Shown: positions 10,812 through 20,389, counted from the first letter of the stretch. The stretch is 64,000 bases of DNA from Ramlibacter montanisoli (GCF_013087525.1 NZ_JABFCS010000001.1:3534001-3598000); one strand, 5' to 3'. The notes: generated by a model not told the origin, from the sequence alone. Numbers and translations are program-made.

Positions 10812-10844
10812 AGTGTAGCAAACGCATTTGGGCCGAGTCGTCAA
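10812..10844 (-). promoter_or_regulatory. candidate promoter of the trp operon
   Basis: On the minus strand TTGACG (10844-10839) matches five of six bases of a -35 box, and TGCTACACT gives an extended -10 with TACACT at 10817-10812. The 21-base spacer is longer than optimal, so the extended -10 may carry most of the strength. Confidence 0.35.
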
Positions 10845-10958
10845 CTTCAAAAAGTACCCCCGCCAGACGCACAAACGACAGCACGCAGGCCGCCGGGTCG
10901 CCCACAATCCGCGCCCTGGGAGAAAAAAGAACGACCGTTCCTTTTGAGGAGACAAGCT

Positions 10959-11543
10959 TTGCGAACCACCCTCCGCGCCGCCCTGCTGGCAGCCGCCTGC
11001 ATCCTGCCGCTGGCCAGCCCCGCCCAGACCACCGTGTCAGGCATCCGGTACGACGAGTCCGCCGTCCTGGCCGGCCAGAAGCTGCGCCTGAATGGCGCGG
11101 GCATCCGCTACAAGGGGCCTTTCAAGGTCTATGCCGCCGGCCTCTACTTGCCGAAAAAGGCCGGAACGCCCGAGGACGCGCTCGGCCTGCCGGGCGCCAA
11201 GCGCCTGACCGTCACCATGCTGCGCGAGATCGACGCCGGCGAGCTCGGCAAGCTGTTCGTGCGCGGCGTGGAGGACAACATGGACCGGGCGGCAATGTCC
11301 AAGCTGATCCCGGGCCTGATGCGCATGAGCCAGATCTTCACGGACCACAAGCGCCTGCAGGCCGGCGACGAATTCGCGTTGGACTGGATTCCCGGCACCG
11401 GCACCGTCGTTTCCGTGCGCGGCGTCCAGCAGGGCGAGCCCTTCAGGGAGCCCGAGTTCTTCAATGCGCTGATGCGCATCTGGCTGGGCCCGGTGCCGGC
11501 GGACTGGAAGCTGAAGGACAGCCTGCTGGGCCGGCAGGCCTGA
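10959..11543 (+). CDS. exported chalcone isomerase-like protein
   Basis: The 194-residue product begins with a signal peptide (RTTLRAALLAAACILPLASPAQ) and continues with the bacterial chalcone-isomerase-like fold pattern: GxxLxLNGAGIRYKGPFKVYAAGLYLP, then REIDAGELGKLFVRGVEDNM and a C-terminal FFNALMRIWLG. Bacterial members are usually periplasmic with no proven enzymatic role. A TTG at 10959 is the likely start, since GAGGAG lies seven bases upstream and the signal peptide begins exactly there. It converges on gph with a one-base gap. Confidence 0.78.
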   Translation: MRTTLRAALLAAACILPLASPAQTTVSGIRYDESAVLAGQKLRLNGAGIRYKGPFKVYAAGLYLPKKAGTPEDALGLPGAKRLTVTMLREIDAGELGKLFVRGVEDNMDRAAMSKLIPGLMRMSQIFTDHKRLQAGDEFALDWIPGTGTVVSVRGVQQGEPFREPEFFNALMRIWLGPVPADWKLKDSLLGRQA

Positions 11544-11544
11544 T

Positions 11545-12218
11545 TCAGGGGCGCAGCAGCGGGGGATCTCCGCCAGCGACTCGACATAAGCATCGGCCTG
11601 CACGGCGCGCACCGGCTCGCCGTGGTTGTAGCCGTAGGTGACCAGCACCACCGGGCAGCCGGCGGCGCGGGCCGCCGCTGCGTCGTTGCGCGAGTCGCCG
11701 ACCACCAGGGTGCGGGCGGGCGCGATGCCCAGCGCTTCGCAGGTCTTGCGCACGGGCAGCGGATCCGGCTTCTTGCGCTCGAAGGCGTCGCCGCCGAACA
11801 CCCGTTCGAAATCCTGCGCCAGCCCCTTGGCGGCCAGCAGCTCGCGGGCGAATTCGCCCGGCTTGTTGGTCAGGCAGGCCAGCCGCAGGCCGGCCCCGCG
11901 CAGGCCCGCCACGCCTTCCAGCACGCCGGGGTAGACGCGGGCCCAGCGGCCGTTGAGGCCGCGGTAGGCGTCCTGGTAACTGTCCCACGCCCGGGCATAG
12001 AGGTCAGGCGAGGCGCCGACGTGCGCCAGCGTGGCCTGGATGAGGTGCTCCGAACCCTTGCCGATGAAGCCCGCGACCACCGGCGTCTGCACGGAAGGCA
12101 GGCCGAGCGCGCGCAGCATCTGGTTCAGGGCCGCGCTGAAGTCCCCGAGGGTGTCGACCAGCGTGCCGTCCAGGTCGATGATGGCCGCGTGCAGCGGGCC
12201 GGGCAATGCGACAGGCAT
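11545..12218 (-). CDS. gph: phosphoglycolate phosphatase, frame broken near the 3' end
   Basis: A HAD hydrolase that dephosphorylates 2-phosphoglycolate. Motif I is IIDLDGTLVDTLGDF, motif II CLTNKPGEFAREL, and motif IV VVGDSRNDAAAARAAG. The frame is open past the expected end, but one extra base in the G5 run at 11561-11565 gives AEIPPLLRP and a TGA at 11545, a normal length of about 224 residues. The ATG at 12218 starts MPVALPGPLHAAIID. In many Burkholderiales gph is next to the trp genes; here one exported protein lies between. Confidence 0.9.
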
Positions 12219-12241
12219 GCGGCGAGCATACCGGCGCCGCC

Positions 12242-12272
12242 CAAAGAAAAGCCAGGGCAAGGGCCCTGGCTT
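12242..12272 (-). terminator. rho-independent terminator downstream of the 80-residue hypothetical gene
   Basis: On the minus strand AAGCCAGGG, loop CCCTTG, CCCTGGCTT forms a perfect nine-pair stem followed by TTCTTTGG. It lies 19 bases beyond the stop of the gene at 12291-12533 and before gph, separating the two units. Confidence 0.85.
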
Positions 12273-12290
12273 CGCGGGGTGACGGAAGCT

Positions 12291-12533
12291 TCAGCGGCTG
12301 CGGCGGCTGCTGCTGCCTTCGAAAGTGGCGCTGTCGCGGTCGGCCTGAACGCGCATCCAGTCGAACCGGGTGGTGCGGGTCGCACGCTCGGTGCTGCCGC
12401 GGGAGGCGGGTGCGGTCTGGATGGTGTCGCGAACGTAGCCGACGACTTCGCAATGGCGTTCCGGGTCTGCGGAAGTGAAGCTGCGCCCGGCACTCCACAC
12501 GGGTTGGCTGCTGCGCTGGTCGATCGATGCCAT
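12291..12533 (-). CDS. small hypothetical protein (80 residues)
   Basis: A short protein, MASIDQRSSQPVWSAGRSF..., rich in Ser, Arg and Thr, with one Cys and no membrane segment. Support for it being a gene is AGGAG six bases before the ATG at 12533 and a strong terminator just after the stop. I recognise no domain. Confidence 0.6.
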   Translation of the reverse strand: MASIDQRSSQPVWSAGRSFTSADPERHCEVVGYVRDTIQTAPASRGSTERATRTTRFDWMRVQADRDSATFEGSSSRRSR

Positions 12534-12677
12534 CGGAACTCCTGGGACGTGGAACAACAGGCCGGCGCACGCCAGCCACTCCCCGATTGAACGTGGCGGC
12601 GCCCCAGCCCGCAGTCGGCCGATCCGACATCGCCGCGTGGGGTTTGTCCTACACGCCAGCGGGCTGCCCGCCCGCGT

Positions 12678-14834
12678 TCAGGCGGGCACCTGCTCGACCA
12701 TGGCGCGCGCCCAATGCCTGTGCTTCGCGATGGCGGCGATGAAGTCCTGCGCCATCTGCAGGCGGGTGGTCGGCTCGTTGGTGCCGATCACCACGCCGGC
12801 CGGCACGGCCGCGTCCGGCTGGGCGATGCCGACCGAGCGCAGGATCTCCACCGACTCGCCGATGATGCACAGGGGCTTGCAGTGCTTGAAGGCCTCCAGC
12901 ACGAAGTGCACCGCGTCGCCGTTCTTCAGCAGCGCCTGCGCGGCCGCCGCGCCGCCGGGCACCAGCACGGCATCGAAGGTGACCGAGGGCATGTTCTGGA
13001 AGGTATGGTCCACCGGCACCTGCTGGCCCGACGAGGAGGTGACGAAGCCCAGGTGGCCGGCGACCACCTTGGTGATGGCGCCGGCGTCCAGCAATGCCTG
13101 CTGGATCACCTTGAAGGCGCCCAGCTCCACGCCGGCGCCCATCACGATCGCCACGCGGCGGGTCTGGATGGTGTTGCCGGTGGGCTCCATGCTGAGGGAC
13201 GGCGCCGATTCGATGCCCGGCTTGCCGCGCGGTTCGCGAAATCCCGCCTGGCCGGCCGCGGACTTCGCATCCGGCGGGCCGATGCCCAGCGGCTCGGCGA
13301 CCTTGCGCGCCAGCCTGGCATCGACATGCGCCAGGTTGTCGACCACGCGCTGCCGGATCGCCGGCGTCTCCACCCGCGACAGTTCGTACTGGAAGGCCGA
13401 GATGATGTGTTCCTTCTCGCAGGTGCTCTGGCTGTTCCAGAACAGCGTGGCCTGCGCGAAGTGGTCGTCGAAGCTGGTGCTGCGCCGGCGGATCTTGGGC
13501 GACTCCAGGTTTTCCTCGAAGGTCGAGAATCCCTGCTCGCCGCCGTCCACCCGGAATTCGGATCCGTTGGCCAGCGTGTTCGGCTCGTACGAGACGCGGC
13601 CCCGGGCGATGCCCGTGCGATGGCGGCCGTCACGCTGGAAGTTGTGCACCGGGCACACGCCGCGGTTGATCGGCAGCTCGTGGTGGTTCGGACCGCCCAG
13701 GCGTGCGAGCTGCGCATCGCTGTACGAGAACAACCGGCCCTGAAGCAGCGGGTCGTTGCTGAAGTCGATGCCCGGCACGATGTTGCCGGGGTGGAAGGCG
13801 ACCTGCTCGCACTCCGCGAAGTGGTTCTCCGGGTTGCGGTTCAGCACCAGCCGGCCGCAGGGCGTGATGGGCACCACTTCCTCGGGCAGCAGCTTGGTGG
13901 GATCCAGCAGGTCGAAGCCCAGTTTCTCGGCGCGCTCCTCGTCGAGGACCTGCAGGCCCAGCTCCCATTCCGGGAAGTCGCCACGCTCGATCGCCTCCCA
14001 CAGGTCACGGCGATGGAAGTCGGGGTCCTTGCCGGCGATCTTCTGCGCCTCGTCCCAGGCCAGCGCGTGCTTGCCCAGCTTGGGGCGCCAGTGGAACTTC
14101 ACGAAGTGCGACACGCCGCGGGCGTTCACCAGCCGGAAGGTGTGGACGCCGAAGCCCTCCATCATCCGGTAGCTGCGCGGCAGCGCGCGGTCCGACATCA
14201 GCCACATGAGCATGTGCGAGCTCTCGGGCATCAGCGACATGAAGTCCCAGAAGGTGTCGTGCGCGCTGGAGGCCTGCGGCATGCCGTGGTGCGGCTCGGG
14301 CTTCATCGCGTGCACCAGGTCCGGCAGCTTCATCGCGTCCTGCACGAAGAACACCGGCATGTTGCTGCCCACGAGGTCGTAGTTGCCTTCGCGCGTGTAG
14401 AACTTGACGGCGAAGCCGCGCACGTCGCGCACCGTGTCCGCCGAGCCCTGCGAGCCGATGAAGTTGGAAAAGCGCACGAACACCGGCGTGCGGCCGCCCA
14501 CTTCCTGCAGGAAGTCGGCCTTGGTGTACTCCACCAGCGGTCGCGTGAGTTCGAAGTAACCGTGGGCGGCGGCACCGCGCGCATAGACCACGCGTTCGGG
14601 AATGCGCTCGTGGTCGAAGTGGGTCAGCTTCTCGCGCAGCACGAAGTCCTGCAGCAGGCTCGGGCCGCGCAGGCCCGCCTTGAGCGAGTTGTGGTTGTCG
14701 GGCAGCACCACCCCCTGGTTGGTGGTGAGCAGGCTTTCAGGTCCCTGCGTGAAGGCTTCGAGCTGTTTCTGGCGGTTGGCGACCGGGTCGCCGGCTTTTG
14801 CTTTGCGTGAGCCCTCCGAGCGGGAAGAGGCCAT
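12678..14834 (-). CDS. katE: large-subunit catalase (KatE-type, with C-terminal flavodoxin-like domain)
   Basis: At 718 residues this is a clade 2 haem catalase disproportionating hydrogen peroxide. The distal histidine lies in VYARGAAAHGYFE, the distal Asn region in FSNFIGSQGSADTVRDVRGFAVKFYT, and the proximal haem Tyr in RLFSYSDAQLARLG. After the barrel, a DJ-1/GATase1-like domain covers roughly residues 560-718 (RRVAIVMGAGVELGAF, VLVPGGAAAAQALL). AGGAG precedes the ATG. The frame is intact over more than 2 kb. The neighbouring upstream mini-protein (14914-15036) may be cotranscribed. Confidence 0.96.
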   Translation of the reverse strand: MASSRSEGSRKAKAGDPVANRQKQLEAFTQGPESLLTTNQGVVLPDNHNSLKAGLRGPSLLQDFVLREKLTHFDHERIPERVVYARGAAAHGYFELTRPLVEYTKADFLQEVGGRTPVFVRFSNFIGSQGSADTVRDVRGFAVKFYTREGNYDLVGSNMPVFFVQDAMKLPDLVHAMKPEPHHGMPQASSAHDTFWDFMSLMPESSHMLMWLMSDRALPRSYRMMEGFGVHTFRLVNARGVSHFVKFHWRPKLGKHALAWDEAQKIAGKDPDFHRRDLWEAIERGDFPEWELGLQVLDEERAEKLGFDLLDPTKLLPEEVVPITPCGRLVLNRNPENHFAECEQVAFHPGNIVPGIDFSNDPLLQGRLFSYSDAQLARLGGPNHHELPINRGVCPVHNFQRDGRHRTGIARGRVSYEPNTLANGSEFRVDGGEQGFSTFEENLESPKIRRRSTSFDDHFAQATLFWNSQSTCEKEHIISAFQYELSRVETPAIRQRVVDNLAHVDARLARKVAEPLGIGPPDAKSAAGQAGFREPRGKPGIESAPSLSMEPTGNTIQTRRVAIVMGAGVELGAFKVIQQALLDAGAITKVVAGHLGFVTSSSGQQVPVDHTFQNMPSVTFDAVLVPGGAAAAQALLKNGDAVHFVLEAFKHCKPLCIIGESVEILRSVGIAQPDAAVPAGVVIGTNEPTTRLQMAQDFIAAIAKHRHWARAMVEQVPA

Positions 14835-14913
14835 CGATCACTCCTGTTTTCTTGTCAGCCGGTCGGGGAACGGGGAACCGGCGCCGGCGGCGCCATGGCT
14901 GTGCGGCAGGGGT

Positions 14914-15036
14914 TCAGCTCGGATCCAGGTCGAACACGGCCTCGAGGCCGCGCGCCAGGGCGCCCAGGGCGACGAGGCCCACGACGCCCGCGGCGATCAA
15001 CGTCAGCCAATCCGGAATCACAGGTGCGATCTCCAT
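14914..15036 (-). CDS. 40-residue single-pass membrane mini-protein upstream of katE
   Basis: The ATG at 15036, preceded by GGGAGA, opens a 40-codon frame: MEIAPVIPDWLTL, a hydrophobic stretch of about 18 residues (IAAGVVGLVALGALARGL), then the acidic tail EAVFDLDPS. It looks like a genuine small transmembrane protein and lies 79 bases upstream of katE on the same strand. No family is recognised; function unknown. Confidence 0.5.
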   Translation of the reverse strand: MEIAPVIPDWLTLIAAGVVGLVALGALARGLEAVFDLDPS

Positions 15037-15248
15037 CCACGTCTCCCTTGGCATTCTTTGCGGTTCCGCATTGGAGCAAGCCTCAGCCGCATGAACCGTA
15101 GCCCTTCAGCGGGCGCGTTTGTGGGGCGAAGCCGTCACCCCCGTAGGCGCTTTCCCACAGTGGCATGGGTATCCGGCTGGCTGGCGCGGCACCGTCCTAC
15201 TGTCGTGGCACAGGGTCCGGCGCACCATGGCTGCCTCAGGAGAACGCG

Positions 15249-15557
15249 ATGAGCAAACGCATGCAGGAAGAGCGGCACGACGAGGCGCCGCGGCCCTCGG
15301 AAGGCAACACCATCACCGCGCAGGGAGACAAGCAGTTGCCCAAGGCACGCACGCCCAACGAGCGCGACGAATCCGCCGACAGCCAGGCCGGCGCCAACCC
15401 GCAGGCGCGCCGCCTGGGCGAGATGGCGCACGACGACGTGATGGAAGGCCAGCAGGACACCAGCAAGGCGCAGGAGATGGACGCGACCTACCACCGCGTG
15501 CAGCAAGCCAGCGAGCCTGCCCCCGTCGAAAAGGCGAACAGCCGGCAGCGGCGCTAG
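15249..15557 (+). CDS. small hydrophilic hypothetical protein (102 residues)
   Basis: The product is charged and Gln/Ala/Glu-rich (MSKRMQEERHDEAPRPSEGN...), without Cys, signal peptide or membrane segment, and is probably intrinsically disordered. The ATG at 15249 has AGGAGA eight bases upstream. It is divergent from the katE unit, with 212 bases between, and converges on rpe. Its composition recalls small stress-related proteins, but I recognise no family. Confidence 0.65.
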   Translation: MSKRMQEERHDEAPRPSEGNTITAQGDKQLPKARTPNERDESADSQAGANPQARRLGEMAHDDVMEGQQDTSKAQEMDATYHRVQQASEPAPVEKANSRQRR

Positions 15558-15569
15558 CCGCGCGGGTTG

Positions 15570-16256
15570 CTAGCCGCGCAGCTGCGTGCGCATCGCGTCG
15601 ATGACGCCCCTGTAATCGGGCTTGCCGAAGATCGCGCTGCCGGCCACGAAGGTGTCGGCACCGGCGGCCGCGATGCGCGCGATGTTGTCCGTCTTCACTC
15701 CGCCGTCGACTTCCAGGCGGATGTCGCGGCCGCTCGCGTCGATGCGCTTGCGCGCGTGCTCGATCTTGCGCAGCGCCGAGTCGATGAAGCCCTGGCCGCC
15801 GAAGCCCGGATTCACGCTCATGACCAGCACCAGGTCGATGTCGTCGATCACCCAGTCCAGCACATCCAGCGGCGCCGCCGGATTGAAGGTCAGGCCCGCC
15901 TTGCAGCCCGCCGCCTTGATCGCCTGGACGCTGCGGTGCACGTGCGCCGACGCGTCGGGGTGGAAGCTGATGTAGTCGGCGCCGGCCTCGGCGAAGGCCT
16001 GGGCCAGCGCATCGACCGGCTGCACCATCAGGTGCACGTCGATCGGCACCGGCGTGCCGTCCGGCTTCTTCGCGTGCGGCTTCAGCGCCGAGCAGATCAT
16101 CGGGCCGAAGGTCAGGTTGGGCACGTAATGGTTGTCCATCACGTCGAAGTGGATCCAGTCGGCGCCGGCGGCGATGACGTTGCGGACCTCCTCGCCCAGG
16201 CGGGCGAAATCGGCGGACAGGATGGACGGGGCGATGCGGTAGGTGCGCGTGCTCAT
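15570..16256 (-). CDS. rpe: ribulose-phosphate 3-epimerase
   Basis: This 228-residue TIM barrel interconverts ribulose 5-phosphate and xylulose 5-phosphate in the pentose phosphate and Calvin pathways. Motifs are [45 protein letters not shown] and [10 protein letters not shown]. The ATG at 16256 ([13 protein letters not shown]) fits the family start. It is divergent from apaG, with 55 bases between the two start codons. Confidence 0.97.
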   Translation of the reverse strand: MSTRTYRIAPSILSADFARLGEEVRNVIAAGADWIHFDVMDNHYVPNLTFGPMICSALKPHAKKPDGTPVPIDVHLMVQPVDALAQAFAEAGADYISFHPDASAHVHRSVQAIKAAGCKAGLTFNPAAPLDVLDWVIDDIDLVLVMSVNPGFGGQGFIDSALRKIEHARKRIDASGRDIRLEVDGGVKTDNIARIAAAGADTFVAGSAIFGKPDYRGVIDAMRTQLRG

Positions 16257-16311
16257 GGCGGGATTGTCGCAAACGCCCCGGCCGGGTCCTGCCGGGTTTA
16301 GCATTCGCCCC

Positions 16312-16686
16312 ATGCCCCGCTACGCCTTCGAGGTGCAAGTTCAGCCGCAATACCTGCCCGAGCATTCGACGCAGGGCCTCTGGAGCTTCGCCTACACCAT
16401 CACCATCCGCAACACCGGCGAGGTGCCGGCCCAGCTGATTTCCCGCCACTGGATCATCACCAACGAGCTTGGCGAGGTCGAGGAGGTCAAGGGCCTCGGG
16501 GTGGTCGGCCACCAGCCGCTGCTCAAGCCCGGCGAGTCCTTCGAATACACCAGCGGCTGCCGCCTGCGCACCGCCAGCGGGACCATGCAGGGGACCTACT
16601 TCTGCGTGGCGGAGGACGGAGAGCGCTTCGAGGTGGACATCCCCGCCTTCGCCCTGGACGACGGCACGCGCCGCGTGCTGCACTGA
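16312..16686 (+). CDS. apaG: ApaG (Co2+/Mg2+ efflux-associated) protein
   Basis: The 124-residue single-domain protein has the fibronectin-III-like ApaG pattern: [23 protein letters not shown], followed by [19 protein letters not shown] and [17 protein letters not shown]. The biochemical role of the family is unsettled. The ATG at 16312 starts at the conserved [10 protein letters not shown]. The next gene starts 18 bases downstream. Confidence 0.94.
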   Translation: MPRYAFEVQVQPQYLPEHSTQGLWSFAYTITIRNTGEVPAQLISRHWIITNELGEVEEVKGLGVVGHQPLLKPGESFEYTSGCRLRTASGTMQGTYFCVAEDGERFEVDIPAFALDDGTRRVLH

Positions 16687-16704
16687 CGCCCCGGGAGTCC
16701 CGGC

Positions 16705-17959
16705 ATGGATGAAGTGATGGCGATCTGGGCCGAGTGGCTCAAGCCCTCGGCCGGCCTGCCCACGGTGCAGTGGTCGCTGCTGCTGGCGCTGGCCGCCGCG
16801 GCCGGCCACCTGCTGCAACGCTACAGCGGGCTGCCCAAGGTCGTGGGCTATTCCATCGTCGGCACGCTGGCCGGTCTCGCCGGCTTCTCCGGCGCGGCCT
16901 GGCCGCTGCAGGGCGTGGCACTGTTCCTGCTCGAACTGGGGGTCTCGGTGGTGCTGTTCGAATCGGGCGGGCGCATCGCGCTGCGCTGGTTCCGGCACAA
17001 CCCCATGGTGCTGCTGCAAAGCCTGGCGGAGTCGGTGCTGACGGCCGTCGCCGTCTACTACGTGCTGCGCTGGCTGGACGTGCGCGCCAACGTCGCGGAA
17101 GGTGTAGCCCTGATCGCGATGGCGGCCTCGCCCGCGGTGCTGAGCCGGGTCGTGATGGACACGCGCGCCGCCGGCCCGGTGACCGAGCGTGCGCTGGTGC
17201 TCTCCACGCTCAGCACCTTCTATGCACTGACGCTGGTGAGCGCACGCGCCGGCTCGCTGCACCGCGACGAGACCGCTCTGGTCGCCACGCTGTACCCGGT
17301 GGCCGTGGTACTGGGCGTGTCGGCCGTGGTCGGCGGCCTGCTGGCGCTGGCCCTGCGCTCGGCGCTGCGCTTCATGAGCCCGGCCAGCGAGAACACCTCG
17401 ATCCTGCTGATCACGCTGATCGCCGCCGGCACCGCCCTGGCGGCGCACTTCGGCGGCTCCGCGCCGTTGGCCGCGCGCTGGGCGGCCTGCTGCTGAAGCA
17501 GCTGCATCCGCGGCCCTGGGCCTGGACCCGGCAGCTGGGCACGGCCGCGTCGCTGCTGACCATGCTGATGTTCGTGCTGGTGTCGGTGGTGGCGTCCAAG
17601 GCGGACTGGAACCCGGGCGTGGTCGGCCTGGTCGCGGCCGTCGTGGTCACCCGCTCGCTGTGCAAGGTCGGCGGCGTGTCGCTGGCCAACTGGGGCAGCG
17701 GCACCAGCTGGCGGCAGGCGGTGTGGACCGGCTGCGCCATGTCGCCGATGTCCTCGATCGCGCTGCTGCTGGTCTCGCAGTTCGTCAGCTCCTCGCTCTC
17801 GCTGGGGTCGCGCATCGCCAGCATCGCGCTGCCGACCATCCTGATGATGGAGATCCTGGGCGCGATCATCGCCACCTTCGCGATCTACCGGGCCGGCGAG
17901 AGCCTGAAGCCCTGGGAGCCCAGGGCGACCACGCTGGCGCCGGGGAAGCGCGTGGATAG
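16705..17959 (+). CDS. CPA2-type cation:proton antiporter, frame broken near 17475
   Basis: A polytopic inner-membrane protein of about 418 residues, nearly all hydrophobic helices ([35 protein letters not shown]), with no TrkA-N nucleotide-binding domain. The frame changes in the CG run at 17471-17479 and then continues [12 protein letters not shown]...[31 protein letters not shown]. The natural end is probably the TAG at 17957-17959, reached if the G4 run at 17942-17945 is one base short. Ion specificity cannot be judged. The following ybdK-like gene starts almost at once. Confidence 0.75.
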
Positions 17960-19136
17960 GCTGGACTCCCCGCTGGCCCGCGCCCGCGATCGCGCGCGAG
18001 GAGCCGATCGCGCTGGAGGCCTTCCAGCGTTCCAGCGCGCTGTCGCTCGGGGTCGAACTGGAGCTGCAGCTGGTCAACACGCACGACTACGACCTGGCGC
18101 CCTACTCCGCCGAGATGCTGCGGCTGATGGAACGCATCCCGCTGCCCGGCTCGGTCGTGCCGGAGATGACCTCCAGCATGATCGAGATCTCCACCGGCGT
18201 CTGCCAGTCCAGCAACGACGTGCTGGGGCAGCTCACGCAGATCCGCGACGCCCTGGTGCGCTGCGCCGACAAGCTGAACATCGCCTGCGTCGGCGGCGGC
18301 ACGCACCCGTTCCAGCAGTGGCACGAGCAGCGCATCTACGACCGGCCGCGCTTTCGCCAGCTGTCCGAGCTGTACGGCTACCTGTCCAAGCAGTTCACGA
18401 TCTTCGGCCAGCACGTGCACGTGGGCTGCCCCGACGCGGACAGCGCCCTGCTGATGCTGCACCGCATGTCGCGCTACATCCCGCACTTCATCGCGCTGTC
18501 GGCCAGCTCGCCCTTCGTCCAGGGGCAGGACACGCAGTTCGATTCGGCGCGCCTGAATTCGGTGTTCGCCTTCCCCATGTCGGGCCGCGCGCCCTTCACG
18601 CTCAGCTGGGACGATTTCGGCAAGTTCTTCGCCAAGACCACGCGCACCGGCGTGATCAAGAGCATGAAGGACTTCTACTGGGACATCCGCCCCAAGCCGG
18701 AATACGGGACCATCGAGATCCGCGTGTTCGACACGCCGCTGACGGTCGAGCGGGCCGCCGCGCTGTCCGGCTTCGTCCAGGCGCTGGCCTCCTGGTTCCT
18801 CGAGGAGCAGCCCTTCATGCCGCAGGAGGACGACTACATGGTGTACACGTACAACCGCTTCCAGGCCTGCCGCTTCGGGCTGGAAGCCGTGTACGTGGAA
18901 CCGGAGACCGGCGACCACCTGCCGCTGCGCGAGCACATCCTGCGCACTATCGAGCGGATCGCACCGCACGCGCGCGCGCGCTCGGCGCCGCGGGCGCGGT
19001 GGACCGGCTGCGCGAGAGCGCGGCAGCCGGCAGCAACGACGCCCGCTGGCTGCGCGACACGCAGGCGCACGAGCGGCTGCTGGCCGAGATGGTGCGGCAG
19101 GCCGCCGAGCGATTCCGGGGCACCGCCGCGCGGTAA
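17952..19136 (+). CDS. ybdK: YbdK-type glutamate-cysteine ligase (carboxylate-amine ligase), frame broken at the start and near 18975
   Basis: Weak gamma-glutamylcysteine synthetase homologues of this family begin with [13 protein letters not shown] and contain [26 protein letters not shown] and [14 protein letters not shown], all seen here. The C-terminus after the GC run at 18968-18981 is in another frame ([24 protein letters not shown]) and reaches the stop at 19136. The start is unclear: GTG at 17952 is plausible but needs a small indel near 17990-18000. A separate canonical gshA lies at 50944-52236, so this is not the main glutathione enzyme. Confidence 0.8.
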   Translation: MDRLDSPLARARDRARGADRAGGLPAFQRAVARGRTGAAAGQHARLRPGALLRRDAAADGTHPAARLGRAGDDLQHDRDLHRRLPVQQRRAGAAHADPRRPGALRRQAEHRLRRRRHAPVPAVARAAHLRPAALSPAVRAVRLPVQAVHDLRPARARGLPRRGQRPADAAPHVALHPALHRAVGQLALRPGAGHAVRFGAPEFGVRLPHVGPRALHAQLGRFRQVLRQDHAHRRDQEHEGLLLGHPPQAGIRDHRDPRVRHAADGRAGRRAVRLRPGAGLLVPRGAALHAAGGRLHGVHVQPLPGLPLRAGSRVRGTGDRRPPAAARAHPAHYRADRTARARALGAAGAVDRLRESAAAGSNDARWLRDTQAHERLLAEMVRQAAERFRGTAAR

Positions 19137-19153
19137 TCGAATTGCCGGCCTGG

Positions 19154-20301
19154 TCAGGCGGCCAGCAGGTGCGCCCGCAGCCCGCGCCGGGGCGCCGGCT
19201 CGATGGCAGGACCCGGGCCGAGCCGCGCCCACATCTGCACCGTGTGCGACGGCCGCGGCGCCTGCAGCAGCGCGTGGATCTCCGCGTAGGGCCCGGCCTG
19301 CTCGGGATACTCCTGCAGCGCCTGCGACAAGGGATGCATCGACAGTCCGTGTGCCGTGGCGGCAAGCTGCGCCCGCACATAGGCGCGGCCGGCCTGCACC
19401 TGCATGCGGCGGCCATTGCCCGCGCTCACGAGCCAGAAGAACGCAGGCGTGGCGAGCAGCTTCGCATCGAAGTCCGTGATCTGCCGGCGCAGGACGCTGT
19501 CGTCCGGTCCCGGCGCCCGCGTGCGATCGAACAGGCCGATCGCGTCGACGGCGCGCAGCAGCGGCTGGTTGATCGAGATGCCGTCGCGATGCCGCGAGAT
19601 CTCGGCAGGGCCGATGCGCAGCCACCGGTAGGACTCCAGCAGCGTGCGCGGCGTCACCAGCTCGATGCGCCAGGCTGCGGAAGCGATGGCGCGATGCCGC
19701 GCCAGTTCTTCGGCGCCGCCACCGGTGAAGCCCGCACGCAGGCCTTCGCCCTGCGCCGCCGCCGCGATGGCCCGCAAGGCGCCGGCGGAGGGCTGTTGCA
19801 TGGCATAGGCCTCCCGGTTGGTGCGGCGGCGCTGGATCTGGGCGAACAGCGGGTCCCGCGCAGCGGCCGCGTCCGGATGCAGGCGAATGCGCGCGACGGG
19901 ACGTGCATCGGGCCGGTCCGGGCCGAATTCGCCCTCGGGAAACAGCGTGACCTCCGCGCGCTGCCCGCGCTCGCGCGCGCGATGTCCAGCAGCTCGAGGA
20001 AGGTGCCCTGGCTCATGAGGATCTGGCGCGAGCGGGGATCGGTCTCGGGCAGCAGCCGCTGCAGGTCGCAGAACAGCAGGATCTCGCCCGGCGTGCGCAG
20101 GTCCACCAGCCAGGACTGCAGGTTGTGCGAATGCGGTGCCAGCAACGCATACGACAGTACCCAGCGGCGCACGTCGGCGTCCCCGGCCGCGGGGCCGTTC
20201 CAGGCGGCCAGCGCGTCAGCGGGCAGCGCCGACGAACAGCCGGCGGTGGCGGCGAGCACCACGCCGCCACCGGCGATGCGAAGGAAGTTGCGTCGGTCCA
20301 T
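19154..20301 (-). CDS. Acg-family nitroreductase-like flavoprotein with Tat-type signal, frame broken near 19977
   Basis: The N-terminus [22 protein letters not shown] has a twin-arginine motif plus a lipobox-like Cys. It is followed by [16 protein letters not shown] and [18 protein letters not shown], typical of the Acg/nitroreductase-like group of FMN-binding proteins. The frame is lost in the CG dinucleotide run at 19972-19981. The C-terminal half reads from there through [20 protein letters not shown] to the stop at 19154. It is divergent from a LysR regulator, probably its own. The substrate is unknown. Confidence 0.75.
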
Positions 20302-20372
20302 GAAGGGCTCCCCGGAATGGAATGCCGCCATTGTGGAAAGCGCGTCCGCGTCCCACAATTGGATATCGACCC

Positions 20373-20383
20373 ATAGCAGCTAT
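20373..20383. promoter_or_regulatory. candidate operator in the Acg/LysR divergent region
   Basis: ATAGC-A-GCTAT is a perfect 11-base inverted repeat seven bases before the LysR start codon and 72 bases from the divergent flavoprotein start. LysR regulators commonly bind such sites in the shared intergenic region. The site is visible; the link is inference. Confidence 0.35.
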
Positions 20384-20389
20384 GCACGG

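Noticed and set aside
12714-14810. Very long open frame antisense to katE
   Set aside because: Its product is His/Arg/Gln-rich with no family motif, and it mirrors the third-position GC bias of the intact catalase gene. The same applies to the long plus-strand frame opposite leuS (56857-59328) and opposite tuf (1241-2668).
17952-19136. YbdK-like gene as the organism's main gshA
   Set aside because: A canonical, intact gshA is present at 50944-52236 with gshB nearby; the YbdK family has only weak ligase activity.
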